Below, in pieces: positions 54,129 to 61,122 of a stretch of DNA of 64,000 nt; positions within the stretch are counted from its first letter, which is position 1, and the number at the start of each line of letters is the position of its first letter. Below the pieces are notes generated by a model that was given only the letters and a program-made list of their open reading frames with translations, made no database searches and was not told the DNA's origin. The position numbers were made by a program, and so were the translations under genes. This stretch comes from UMGS1590 sp036303105 (GTDB lineage Bacteria; Bacillota; Peptococcia; Peptococcales; Peptococcaceae): the NCBI GenBank assembly GCA_036303105.1, contig JAXJBF010000137.1:26824-90823 (forward strand), written 5' to 3'.

Positions 54129-54835
54129 GAATAGAAATGATTTGTTGCCTCATCTAACATCATCTTACTTTTAATTTTAAAATCAAAATACTTTTTATAA
54201 AACATACATAATATTTCTTTGAAATTTTTTCGTGCTAATTTTGACAAATATAATGCGCAGCATCTTCCTTGCATTTGAATCATTAAAAAAGAATATATTT
54301 CGTCACAAATCGTCTCTTGAAGCAAACAATCATTTTCGTTTTCAAAACAATTATTTTGACATAGTGACCGAAAAAAAGCTCTTTCATTACTTGCATATCC
54401 TGAATAAACAAGAAAATGCCATTCAAAATATAGTCTTGCTTCAATAATATTTGTATCATCCATATTTTTTAATACATTCACAAGAAGATTATATATATCT
54501 TCTTGTGAAGATTCCGGTTCTATCCCATTGTCAACCATTTCACAAAGATACATACAAGTTAACAAAGCTTCATAAGAGTTGAAACTCCGTTGATTGTCTG
54601 ATAATTGTGATGCCGAAAGCAGAGTAAAACCTGATTTTCCATTAAACAAGTTTACTGTCACAACATTACCTACATTTAGTATCGAAGATAATTTGCTACT
54701 TGCCTTACTAAGTCCTTTTGCTAATACGCAGATCTTTCCTAACGAGCGACCTAACAAAATTATATTTGCATCAACATCCCTGAACGGTATACGTTTAAGG
54801 ACGATGCATTCATCATGAATATACGGTTCACCCAT
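54125..54835 (-). CDS. recO: DNA repair protein RecO
   Basis: 236-aa RecFOR mediator that helps RecA load on gapped DNA. An N-terminal OB fold (IVLKRIPFRDVDANIILLGRSLGKI, AKGLSKASSKLS) leads into a helical C-terminus. The four zinc-type Cys found in some RecO are not clearly present. It overlaps nrdR by 8 bases. Confidence 0.9.
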   Translation of the reverse strand: MGEPYIHDECIVLKRIPFRDVDANIILLGRSLGKICVLAKGLSKASSKLSSILNVGNVVTVNLFNGKSGFTLLSASQLSDNQRSFNSYEALLTCMYLCEMVDNGIEPESSQEDIYNLLVNVLKNMDDTNIIEARLYFEWHFLVYSGYASNERAFFRSLCQNNCFENENDCLLQETICDEIYSFLMIQMQGRCCALYLSKLARKNFKEILCMFYKKYFDFKIKSKMMLDEATNHFYS

Positions 54836-55289
54836 TATTCTTTGCAGAGCTTTTTAACGCCTCAAGTTCATTAAAAAAGCTTTCAATATCTGAAAAATCT
54901 TTATAAACAGATGCAAATCGTATGTATGCAACCTGATCAATCTTTAACAAATGTTGAAGAATTGTTTCACCAATATCAGATGTGGAAACTTCTGTATATT
55001 GATTTTTAAGTTGCTTTTCAATATTATCAACCATAGTTTCTAATTGATCAATTGTCACAGGCCGCTTCTCGCAAGCTTTTGCCATACCTTTAAGAATTTT
55101 AGACTTGTCGAACAATTCCGTACGTCCAGATTTCTTTCGAACAATTAATGGCATATCCTCAATTTTCTCATATGTTGTAAAGCGCTTGCCGCATTTCACA
55201 CATTCTCTACGACGTTTTACAGTATTAACATGCTCATTCGTCCGTGTATCTAATACACGACTAGATCCTCCACAAACAGGACATAACAT
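54828..55289 (-). CDS. nrdR: Transcriptional repressor NrdR
   Basis: 153-aa repressor of ribonucleotide reductase genes. The N-terminal zinc ribbon (CPVCGG ... CVKCGKRFTTYE) and the ATP-cone domain (VRKKSGRTELFDKSKI) are standard. I start at the ATG giving MLCPVCGG, with AAGGGTGAT before it. It has its own promoter and is coupled to recO. No ribonucleotide reductase gene is in the window. Confidence 0.95.
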   Translation of the reverse strand: MLCPVCGGSSRVLDTRTNEHVNTVKRRRECVKCGKRFTTYEKIEDMPLIVRKKSGRTELFDKSKILKGMAKACEKRPVTIDQLETMVDNIEKQLKNQYTEVSTSDIGETILQHLLKIDQVAYIRFASVYKDFSDIESFFNELEALKSSAKNNG

Positions 55290-55336
55290 GTACATCACCC
55301 TTATTATTTTTATGAAAATACAGACCAACTCTCTTC

Positions 55337-55365
55337 AGTATACCATGCACTTATCACTTCGTCAA
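55337..55365 (-). promoter_or_regulatory. nrdR-recO promoter
   Basis: Minus strand TTGACG (55365-55360), 17 bases, TGG-TATACT (55342-55337), about 45 bases before nrdR. Confidence 0.6.
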
Positions 55366-55409
55366 AAATCGTTTAATACTATAAATTCAAAAAACGGTTT
55401 AAAAATAAA

Positions 55410-55433
55410 AAGCCTTTGAAAAATCAAAGGCTT
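55410..55433 (-). terminator. trxA terminator
   Basis: AAGCCTTTGA and TCAAAGGCTT (10-bp stem) followed on the minus strand by TTTTTATTTTT, 10 bases past the trxA stop. Confidence 0.8.
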
Positions 55434-55443
55434 AAATAAAAAT

Positions 55444-55767
55444 TTACAAATTAATAATCCTAATTATATCATGTTTTGGTCGAAAACCAATGGCACGTTC
55501 TACTTCTTCACCATCTTTAAATAACATAACAGTTGGAATACTCATAACACCATATCGTTTTGATATGCGTTGCGCTTGGTCTACATTTAATTTACAAAAT
55601 TTTACCTTACCAACATTCTCATTGGCCACTTCATCAATGATTGGCCCTAACATTTTACAAGGGCCGCACCATTCAGCCCAGAAATCTACAAGCACAGGTT
55701 CCTTCGAATCTAGAACCACTTCTTGGAAATTACTTTCATCGACGGCAATCACATGTTCACTGGCCAT
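55444..55767 (-). CDS. trxA: Thioredoxin
   Basis: 107-aa thioredoxin with the WCGPCK active site in FWAEWCGPCKMLGP and the cis-Pro in MSIPTVMLFKDG. TAGGAGGATGAAC precedes the ATG. Reduces cytosolic disulfides; single gene between tcdA and nrdR. Confidence 0.97.
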   Translation of the reverse strand: MASEHVIAVDESNFQEVVLDSKEPVLVDFWAEWCGPCKMLGPIIDEVANENVGKVKFCKLNVDQAQRISKRYGVMSIPTVMLFKDGEEVERAIGFRPKHDIIRIINL

Positions 55768-55870
55768 TGTTCATCCTCCTAAAAAACGAAACCGCTCCCT
55801 TAATTCAATTCTAACATATATTGCTAAAATGAACCAGTCATAATCCAAAAAAACTCTTAATGGAATTTGT

Positions 55871-56554
55871 CTATAAAAGTTGGTTCACCACAAACTTTGC
55901 TAATTCCAATCCCGCCATAGCTGGAGCAAAGCAAATTGTTCCCGGCTTTTCTCCATTGGGCGGGCGTGTATAAGCGGGTTCCTCAGAATATAGAACTTGT
56001 ACGCCCGATGTTATACCTTCCTCACGCAATTTTTTTCTAACAACTCTAGCCAATGGGCAAACACTTGTTTTACTAATATCTGAAATCTTAAATGGATATG
56101 TCCCAATTTTATTTCCTGTTCCCATTGACGAAATAATTTTCTTGTCATTTTTCAAATGCCAAAGTATTAGAGCAACTTTCGCACGCACATCATCAATACA
56201 GTCTATAGTATAATCACCATTCATCAAATAGAAGGGAAGATGTTCTTCTGTTATTTTTTCTTGGTAAACATGCATCTTTAAATTCGGATTGATATTAAGA
56301 AGACGTTTTGCCATCGCGTCAACTTTTCTTTGGCCAACCGTACTATGCAGGGCATGTATTTGGCGATTAATGTTACTTATCTCAATACTGTCATAATCCA
56401 CCAGAGTTAATTCACCAATACCAGATCTTACTAAAACCTCGCACACCCATGATCCAACACCACCAATACCTAAGACAATCACGTGTGATGCTTCCAATTT
56501 TATAATAGCATCTTTTCCAAGCAGACGGAGTGTTCTATCATAAAATTTTTCCAT
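55871..56554 (-). CDS. tcdA: tRNA threonylcarbamoyladenosine dehydratase TcdA
   Basis: 227-aa E1-like enzyme that cyclises t6A37 in tRNA to ct6A using ATP. FYDRTLRLLGKDAI at the N-terminus, the nucleotide-binding VLGIGGVGSWVCEVL and the DYDSIEISNINRQIHA segment are typical of TcdA rather than ThiF/MoeB. GGAGGTGC precedes the ATG. Standalone, divergent from the DUF1858 gene. Confidence 0.92.
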   Translation of the reverse strand: MEKFYDRTLRLLGKDAIIKLEASHVIVLGIGGVGSWVCEVLVRSGIGELTLVDYDSIEISNINRQIHALHSTVGQRKVDAMAKRLLNINPNLKMHVYQEKITEEHLPFYLMNGDYTIDCIDDVRAKVALILWHLKNDKKIISSMGTGNKIGTYPFKISDISKTSVCPLARVVRKKLREEGITSGVQVLYSEEPAYTRPPNGEKPGTICFAPAMAGLELAKFVVNQLL

Positions 56555-56607
56555 CTGAGCACCTCCAATTATATCTGCAAAAAATTGTTTTATATCCTCA
56601 CTTTGTC

Positions 56608-56616
56608 TGGTATACT
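56608..56616 (+). promoter_or_regulatory. Candidate extended -10 for the DUF1858 gene
   Basis: TGG-TATACT (56608-56616) about 40 bases before the start at 56658. A TTTATA 17 bases upstream is only a weak -35. Confidence 0.35.
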
Positions 56617-56657
56617 ATATCAAAGAACCATTAATTTATCAACTCAAGGAGGATATT

Positions 56658-56867
56658 ATGATGCTTATTACAAAAGACATGCCAATTTCCGATACCGTAA
56701 GAAAATATCCTGGTACTGCACCAGTTTTTATGCAATATGGTATGGGATGCCTCGGATGTGCTGCTGCTCATTTTGAAAATATTGAACAAGGCGCTGTCGT
56801 GCATGGTATTGATGTTGACGCACTGATGGCTGCATTAAATAAAGTAGCTGAAGAACAAGAAAAATAA
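56658..56867 (+). CDS. DUF1858 redox-disulfide domain protein
   Basis: 69-aa protein made of one DUF1858 domain (hybrid-cluster-protein-associated redox disulfide domain). The paired cysteines are in YGMGCLGCAAAHFENI. Such proteins probably carry a redox-active disulfide or bind a cofactor; function is unproven. AAGGAGGATATT precedes the ATG. No hybrid-cluster protein gene lies nearby. A terminator hairpin follows after 70 bases. Confidence 0.88.
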   Translation: MMLITKDMPISDTVRKYPGTAPVFMQYGMGCLGCAAAHFENIEQGAVVHGIDVDALMAALNKVAEEQEK

Positions 56868-56937
56868 AAATATCTATTTTTTCAATATGGATATTATTTT
56901 CAATTAAAACCATCCGTTGAAATGGTCCCGCTTGCCG

Positions 56938-56965
56938 AAAAAGGTCACCTTATGGTGGCCTTTTT
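56938..56965 (+). terminator. Terminator after the DUF1858 gene
   Basis: AAAAAGGTCACC, loop TTAT, then GGTGGCCTTTTT with one G-T wobble and a T-run on the + strand. The stem is also T-rich on the other strand. Confidence 0.75.
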
Positions 56966-57053
56966 CTCATCTAAAGGACCTCATATAATAGAATGTATAG
57001 GAAATGATCCATGTGTCAGTCAAATATTCCAACAAACGCAATATCATTGAAAT

Positions 57054-57430
57054 TTGATTACCATTCAAGAAGACATGATCCCAAAAGGCTATCTCCTCCG
57101 TAAATATAGATGCTTTAGCAAAATCTATGATTTTGTCGAAATCCAATACTATGACGGTCATACTACAAGTGACACCCCTCGCTTCATCTTGCAGTGCAAC
57201 CTTTGATCTTCTCCACGAGCAAATATGTAACATTATCCAAAACAACCGAAAATATAAAAGAAAAACTACATCTATGCAAAATTACTCAACGAAAGAACAA
57301 TGCATCAGAGACGTAAAAAACAATACACAACATCTATGGAGTAATTATGGAGAAATTGAAAAATGCACAAAGTATACAAGCGAAAGCTATCTTGGGAAGG
57401 TTGACTACCATTTTTTACATGTTTGTTCTG
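57054..57430 (+). pseudogene. Decayed IS1182-like transposase remnant
   Basis: Between the DUF1858 terminator and rnpB no intact gene is present. One + frame (57054-57206) reads ITIQEDMIPKGYLLRKY then FSKIYDFVEIQYYDG, like the LVPKDHLLRKI...FIYDLV start of IS1182-type transposases. A second frame further on (about 57275-57400) reads QCIRDVKNNTQHLWSNYGEI, like the zinc-knuckle/HIWEDYKE part near the C-terminus. The catalytic core between them is deleted. No terminal inverted repeats were found. The call rests on pattern memory, so moderate. Confidence 0.45.
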
Positions 57431-57494
57431 ATACAGTTTGAACCACCAGCACTACTGACATTTTTTTATATTTTATTCATTCAGCGCCTAAAAA

Positions 57495-57526
57495 TAAAAA
57501 ACTGGCTTTAAAAGCCAGTTTTTTAT
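57495..57526 (-). terminator. rnpB terminator
   Basis: AAAAACTGGCTTT and AAAGCCAGTTTTT form a strong stem; on the minus strand it follows the RNase P RNA 3' end directly and runs into T-rich sequence. Confidence 0.8.
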
Positions 57527-57529
57527 TTT

Positions 57530-57846
57530 TAGCAGGTAATAAGCCGGGTTCTGTATCAGTGATCATCTATCTTGAATTCAAGTTACCTTGAACTTCCAGC
57601 GACCTACCCAAAACAACACGGGCAATGTTATCGTTTTTATTAGGTCTTGCTCCGAATGGGGTTTACCAAGCCAACTGATCACTCAATTGCTGGTGCGCTC
57701 TTACCGCACCGTTTCATCCTTACCAAATACGGCGGTTTGTTTTCTGTGGCACTTTCCTTAGGGTTGCCCCCACTGGCCGTTAACCAGCATTCTGCCCTGT
57801 GGAGCCCGGACTTTCCTCAGCATAAGCCGCGATCACTTCCTACTAA
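57530..57846 (-). ncRNA. rnpB: RNase P RNA, class A
   Basis: The minus strand has GAGGAAAGTCCGGGCTCC near the 5' end, ACAGAACCCGGCTTATT near the 3' end, and GGGTAGGTCGCTGG in between; these are universally conserved RNase P RNA blocks. The ends pair as TAGTAGG with CCTGCTA (P1). Length of about 317 nt and the P4-forming blocks point to ancestral type A rather than the Bacillus type B. It processes tRNA 5' ends. An overlapping 90-codon open frame is not a gene. Confidence 0.95.
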
Positions 57847-57875
57847 CGTTAGTTATTATATCTTTCTTATCCCCA

Positions 57876-57908
57876 AAAAACAAGTCCTGATTAAAGAGAC
57901 TTGTTTTT
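57876..57908 (-). terminator. Terminator after the DVU0298-like gene
   Basis: AAAAACAAGTC and GACTTGTTTTT form an 11-bp stem with an 11-base loop, 8 bases past the stop of the gene above it; T-rich after it on the minus strand. Confidence 0.7.
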
Positions 57909-57915
57909 CAAAAAC

Positions 57916-58560
57916 TTAAAATATAGCATCTTGCGCTAAATCTGCTACACAATATTCATCAACAGCATTATTCAAATATAGGCTTACACAGCGTCGATCA
58001 TTAGACCATTCTTGAAGGTATTTTTGCATTTCATCGTAGGGATATTGCCTAAAATAAACAGCGGCATATGCACGTAAATCAGCCATATCAAATTGCTCAA
58101 ACCAATAAAAAGTGTTGGGCAAATAATCCGCCACCTTTTCTGCATGTTCTTTTGTTAAATCTGGCAGAATCCAATACAAGCCCGAATAACAAATATCATT
58201 TAAATCTGTATGATAAAATAGAGGACCAATAAATTCCTCAAAACGTTTTCCCGGAACATTAGCAATAATGCTGCCCACAACCTCAGCTGATGCCCATGGA
58301 ACGTTAGCACTTTCTTCACACATTTGCCATATAAAACGACGAATAATATTTCTGAATAACACATCATGATCAGATGCGTAAAGACCAGCCAATTTTCCAA
58401 TATATTCAATTGCCGTCCATCGAATAATATCACTAGGCAATCCATAAACATGCATTTGCAAGTATCTCGACGTCATGGCGTCATTCTCGACAAAACACGC
58501 AACAACTTTTTCAAAGTCCTGCTTTTGAAGCGCATTTTGAACTTCCCTTCTAATATTCAT
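57916..58560 (-). CDS. DVU0298-like helical-repeat protein
   Basis: About 214 aa, all-helical HEAT-like repeats with no catalytic motif. The pattern DIIRWTAIEYIGKLAG, RRFIWQMCEESANVPWASAEVVGSI and FEEFIGPLFYH resembles the family named after Desulfovibrio DVU0298, found mainly in strict anaerobes and of unknown role. The ATG at 58560 has GGAGGGG before it; an in-frame start at 58587 would overlap the next gene's stop. It directly follows the secreted glucosaminidase gene, so the two are probably cotranscribed. Confidence 0.65.
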   Translation of the reverse strand: MNIRREVQNALQKQDFEKVVACFVENDAMTSRYLQMHVYGLPSDIIRWTAIEYIGKLAGLYASDHDVLFRNIIRRFIWQMCEESANVPWASAEVVGSIIANVPGKRFEEFIGPLFYHTDLNDICYSGLYWILPDLTKEHAEKVADYLPNTFYWFEQFDMADLRAYAAVYFRQYPYDEMQKYLQEWSNDRRCVSLYLNNAVDEYCVADLAQDAIF

Positions 58561-58583
58561 AACACGAACCCCTCCGAATATTC

Positions 58584-59801
58584 TCAACTATTCATCATAG
58601 GAACAAGCATATTATTATAAATATTTTGGCCATAATTGTCACCTGGAACGGCCCATTTTCCATTTAAATCAGTTAGATTAGAAGCAACACCACGATTACC
58701 ATGGTTGAAACGACCATCTAACAATTCGCAGCCAGATGGCAACATATTTGTTGTTGCATAGGAATATAAGTGCTGGATATGGGCTTCAACACCTGTTGCA
58801 ATACTATCATAACACCATCCATGGATACCTACTTGTAAATATGCTTTACTGTGATCAACTGCCGTTAAAAGTGAATTTGCATACTCTTCTTCAGTAGTAG
58901 TATGACCTACTGCGCCTAGTCCGCAAAAATTGTTCTGCCAAGGTTGTACTTCGTTGCCATACTGGAAGTATCCTGTTTCCAAAAGCGCTTGAGCTAACGC
59001 AACATCCCCGCGGATGTTATACTTTTGTCCGATGGAATAATAATAATAAGCAATATTATCGGGAAATGGAACAAACGTTTTACCATTTGCTTCAGCTCGC
59101 TGCTGAATGATCGTCTCCATTTTTTCGAGATAATGCTGCATTTGTTCTAATGTGCAATAACTTGCTCCACGCAACGTAACTTCTTCTGCATTTTGAGGCA
59201 TATTTGAATCTGGTTTTTCACTACCCGACTGATTATCATTTACGGATCCCGTATTATTATCTGGATCAGACGGCGTTACACTTGGATAAGTAACATCTGG
59301 AGTAGGATTAGGGGCTACAGAACCATTATTCGAGGAATTATTTGTTGAAATAGTTACAGTATTTGATGTGTTGTTCCAATCAACTTTTGCACCGAGATTT
59401 TCTGCTACGATACGTACTGGCACCATAGTATAACCACTTGGTGTTATATAAGGAACCCCTGTTGACATGTCTACTTCTAATTGTTGTCCATTGATATAAA
59501 TTTGCAACGAAGAGAGAATAGCTGCCGTGCTATCAATATCAGTAGGCTTTGAATCAATCAAAACAGTGCGTGTGGTATTATCCCATTCGACAGTGTGTCC
59601 CAATCCCTCACTAACAACGCGTAATGGTACATATACACGACCATTGATATTTTGCGGACTTGCGGAGTTGTCGCATTCATAAGTTTTGCCATTTATTATA
59701 ATATTTGCTCCACTAGCAGCATTCACATCAGTTGGAGTAACAGCAGATGCCACGAGAACAGCACCAATTGTACAAGCACAAATCATTTTTTTTAAATGCA
59801 T
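58584..59801 (-). CDS. Secreted glucosaminidase with copper-amine-oxidase-like N-terminal domains
   Basis: 405 aa. Residues 1-28 are a signal peptide (ICACTIGAVLVASAVTPTDVNA). Two copper-amine-oxidase N-terminal-like motifs follow (VYVPLRVVSEGLGHTVEWD and TMVPVRIVAENLGAKVDWN, up to about 150), then a Ser/Asn/Pro-rich linker (150-205) and a C-terminal glucosaminidase domain (about 215-400) with GDVALAQALLETGYFQYGN, where Glu is the likely catalytic acid, and NNFCGLGAVG. It should cut peptidoglycan outside the membrane. The CAO-like domain is a likely surface-binding module, not an oxidase. GAAAGGAAGA precedes the ATG. Confidence 0.88.
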   Translation of the reverse strand: MHLKKMICACTIGAVLVASAVTPTDVNAASGANIIINGKTYECDNSASPQNINGRVYVPLRVVSEGLGHTVEWDNTTRTVLIDSKPTDIDSTAAILSSLQIYINGQQLEVDMSTGVPYITPSGYTMVPVRIVAENLGAKVDWNNTSNTVTISTNNSSNNGSVAPNPTPDVTYPSVTPSDPDNNTGSVNDNQSGSEKPDSNMPQNAEEVTLRGASYCTLEQMQHYLEKMETIIQQRAEANGKTFVPFPDNIAYYYYSIGQKYNIRGDVALAQALLETGYFQYGNEVQPWQNNFCGLGAVGHTTTEEEYANSLLTAVDHSKAYLQVGIHGWCYDSIATGVEAHIQHLYSYATTNMLPSGCELLDGRFNHGNRGVASNLTDLNGKWAVPGDNYGQNIYNNMLVPMMNS

Positions 59802-59828
59802 CCAATCTTCCTTTCTTCGATTAGAGGT

Positions 59829-59857
59829 TTGACTGTGAATTTCACATCTTTTATGTT
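59829..59857 (+). promoter_or_regulatory. Cyclophilin gene promoter
   Basis: TTGACT (59829-59834), 17 bases, TATGTT (59852-59857), in the short divergent gap between the glucosaminidase and cyclophilin genes. Confidence 0.5.
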
Positions 59858-59906
59858 ATCATAAATAGTGAAGAAAATCCATTTTCCAGAAAGGGTTGAA
59901 AGAATA

Positions 59907-60428
59907 ATGTCAAATCCTCAGGTAGAAATCAAAATGAAAAGTGGCAATTCGATGACAGTTGAATTGTATCCAGACGTCGCACCTAATACTGTAAACAATT
60001 TTTTATTTTTGGCCAATAACGGCTTCTATAACAATCTAATTTTCCATCGTGTGATCAAGGGATTTATGATTCAAGGTGGGGATCCACAAGGTACCGGTAC
60101 TGGTGGTCCCGGCTACACGATTAAAGGTGAATTTCGTCAAAACGGATTTACCAACGATCTCAAACATGATCGAGGTGTAATCTCTATGGCACGTGCTATG
60201 CATCCAGATAGCGCTGGAAGTCAATTCTTTATTATGCATGCAAAAGCACCGCATCTTGATGGCGCCTATGCTGCTTTTGGAAAATTGATTGATGGTTTTG
60301 ATGAGCTTGATAGAATTGCTGGTGTAAAGACCAACTTTTCGGATAAGCCACTGGAAGATGAAGTCATTGAAAAAATGACCGTACAACTGAATGGATATGA
60401 GCTCCAGCCACCACAGGTAATTCGATAA
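59907..60428 (+). CDS. Cyclophilin-type peptidyl-prolyl isomerase
   Basis: About 173 aa, cytosolic cyclophilin. The catalytic FHRVIKGFMIQGGDPQGTGTGGPGY block (split here for length) and SQFFIMHAKAPHLDGAYAAFG are complete. I start at the ATG at 59907 (MSNPQVEIKM) rather than a GTG at 59868, which lies in the promoter region. Followed by a strong terminator. It has no signal peptide. Confidence 0.92.
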   Translation: MSNPQVEIKMKSGNSMTVELYPDVAPNTVNNFLFLANNGFYNNLIFHRVIKGFMIQGGDPQGTGTGGPGYTIKGEFRQNGFTNDLKHDRGVISMARAMHPDSAGSQFFIMHAKAPHLDGAYAAFGKLIDGFDELDRIAGVKTNFSDKPLEDEVIEKMTVQLNGYELQPPQVIR

Positions 60429-60445
60429 AATTTTTGTTCATCAAT

Positions 60446-60480
60446 AAAAATGCCTCCATGAGAAACATGGAGGCATTTTT
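60446..60480. terminator. Bidirectional terminator
   Basis: AAAAATGCCTCCATG and its complement (15-bp stem, AGAAA loop) end both the cyclophilin transcript and the convergent rnr-smpB transcript. Confidence 0.85.
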
Positions 60481-60662
60481 TATTCACGAAAGATTTCCTG
60501 ATTATCTGCAGTAGCATCATCTTTGAGAGCATTTAGTAACACAGACAAGCCTGCAGCTGCAATCGCCAAAAACACAGCACTAAATGTTTTTTCTTTTACC
60601 GAAGATACCATACTTCCAAAATATGCTTGACGCACTTCTTTTGTTTTAAACTTTTTTGCCAT
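60480..60662 (-). CDS. Small single-pass membrane protein (unrecognised)
   Basis: 60 aa: a basic N-terminus (MAKKFKTKEVRQAYFGSM), one hydrophobic segment (TFSAVFLAIAAAGLSVLLNAL) and a short acidic tail. ACGGTAAG precedes the ATG, 1 base past the smpB stop, so it is probably cotranscribed with rnr-smpB. In many Firmicutes secG flanks rnr-smpB, but this is shorter than SecG and I do not recognise it as SecG. Function unknown; a small open frame by chance is possible but the ribosome site and spacing argue for a gene. Confidence 0.55.
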   Translation of the reverse strand: MAKKFKTKEVRQAYFGSMVSSVKEKTFSAVFLAIAAAGLSVLLNALKDDATADNQEIFRE

Positions 60663-60663
60663 C

Positions 60664-61122
60664 TTACCGTCTCTCTCTTTCTCTCATTGCACGATTTATT
60701 TCTCTTTCTGCTGTTCGTTTTGCTTCGGTTGCCCGTTTATCATATAATTTCTTTCCTCGAACAACAGCAATCTCAACTTTGACCTTTCCATTTATAAAAT
60801 ATAATTTCAACGGAACAATGCCAAATCCTTTTTCTTGTGTTTTCTGGCGAAGTTTTATGATTTCTTTTTTATGTAAAAGTAATTTACGTTTACGCAAAGG
60901 GTCAACATTAAAAATATTTCCATGATCGTATGGACTAACATGCATGCCTTCTATAAATGCCTCATCATTTTGAATGAAAATATATGAATCTTTTAAATTT
61001 ACACGACCAGCCCGCATCGATTTGACTTCTGTTCCTTTTAAAACGATTCCAGCTTCAATAGTCTCAAGAATGAAATAATCATGCTTTGCTTTTCGGTTTT
61101 CTGCTATTATTTTTTGACCCAC
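60664..61122 (-). CDS. smpB: SsrA-binding protein SmpB
   Basis: 152-aa tmRNA partner in ribosome rescue. KIIAENRKAKHDYFILETIEAG, GTEVKSMRAGRVNLKDSY and the basic C-terminal tail that enters the mRNA channel are present. GTG start inside the last 44 bases of rnr. The tmRNA gene itself is not in the window. Confidence 0.96.
   Translation of the reverse strand: MGQKIIAENRKAKHDYFILETIEAGIVLKGTEVKSMRAGRVNLKDSYIFIQNDEAFIEGMHVSPYDHGNIFNVDPLRKRKLLLHKKEIIKLRQKTQEKGFGIVPLKLYFINGKVKVEIAVVRGKKLYDKRATEAKRTAEREINRAMRERERR

Noticed and set aside
56967..57245. 92-codon minus-strand frame after the DUF1858 gene
   Set aside because: No ribosome site or family match; lies opposite the transposase-like fragment that better explains the sequence.
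57647..57919. 90-codon open frame on the + strand
   Set aside because: It lies on the complement of the RNase P RNA gene, whose conserved blocks explain the sequence; no ribosome site or family match.
60480..60662. Assignment of the small membrane gene as secG
   Set aside because: Only one hydrophobic segment and 60 residues; SecG has two and about 75.
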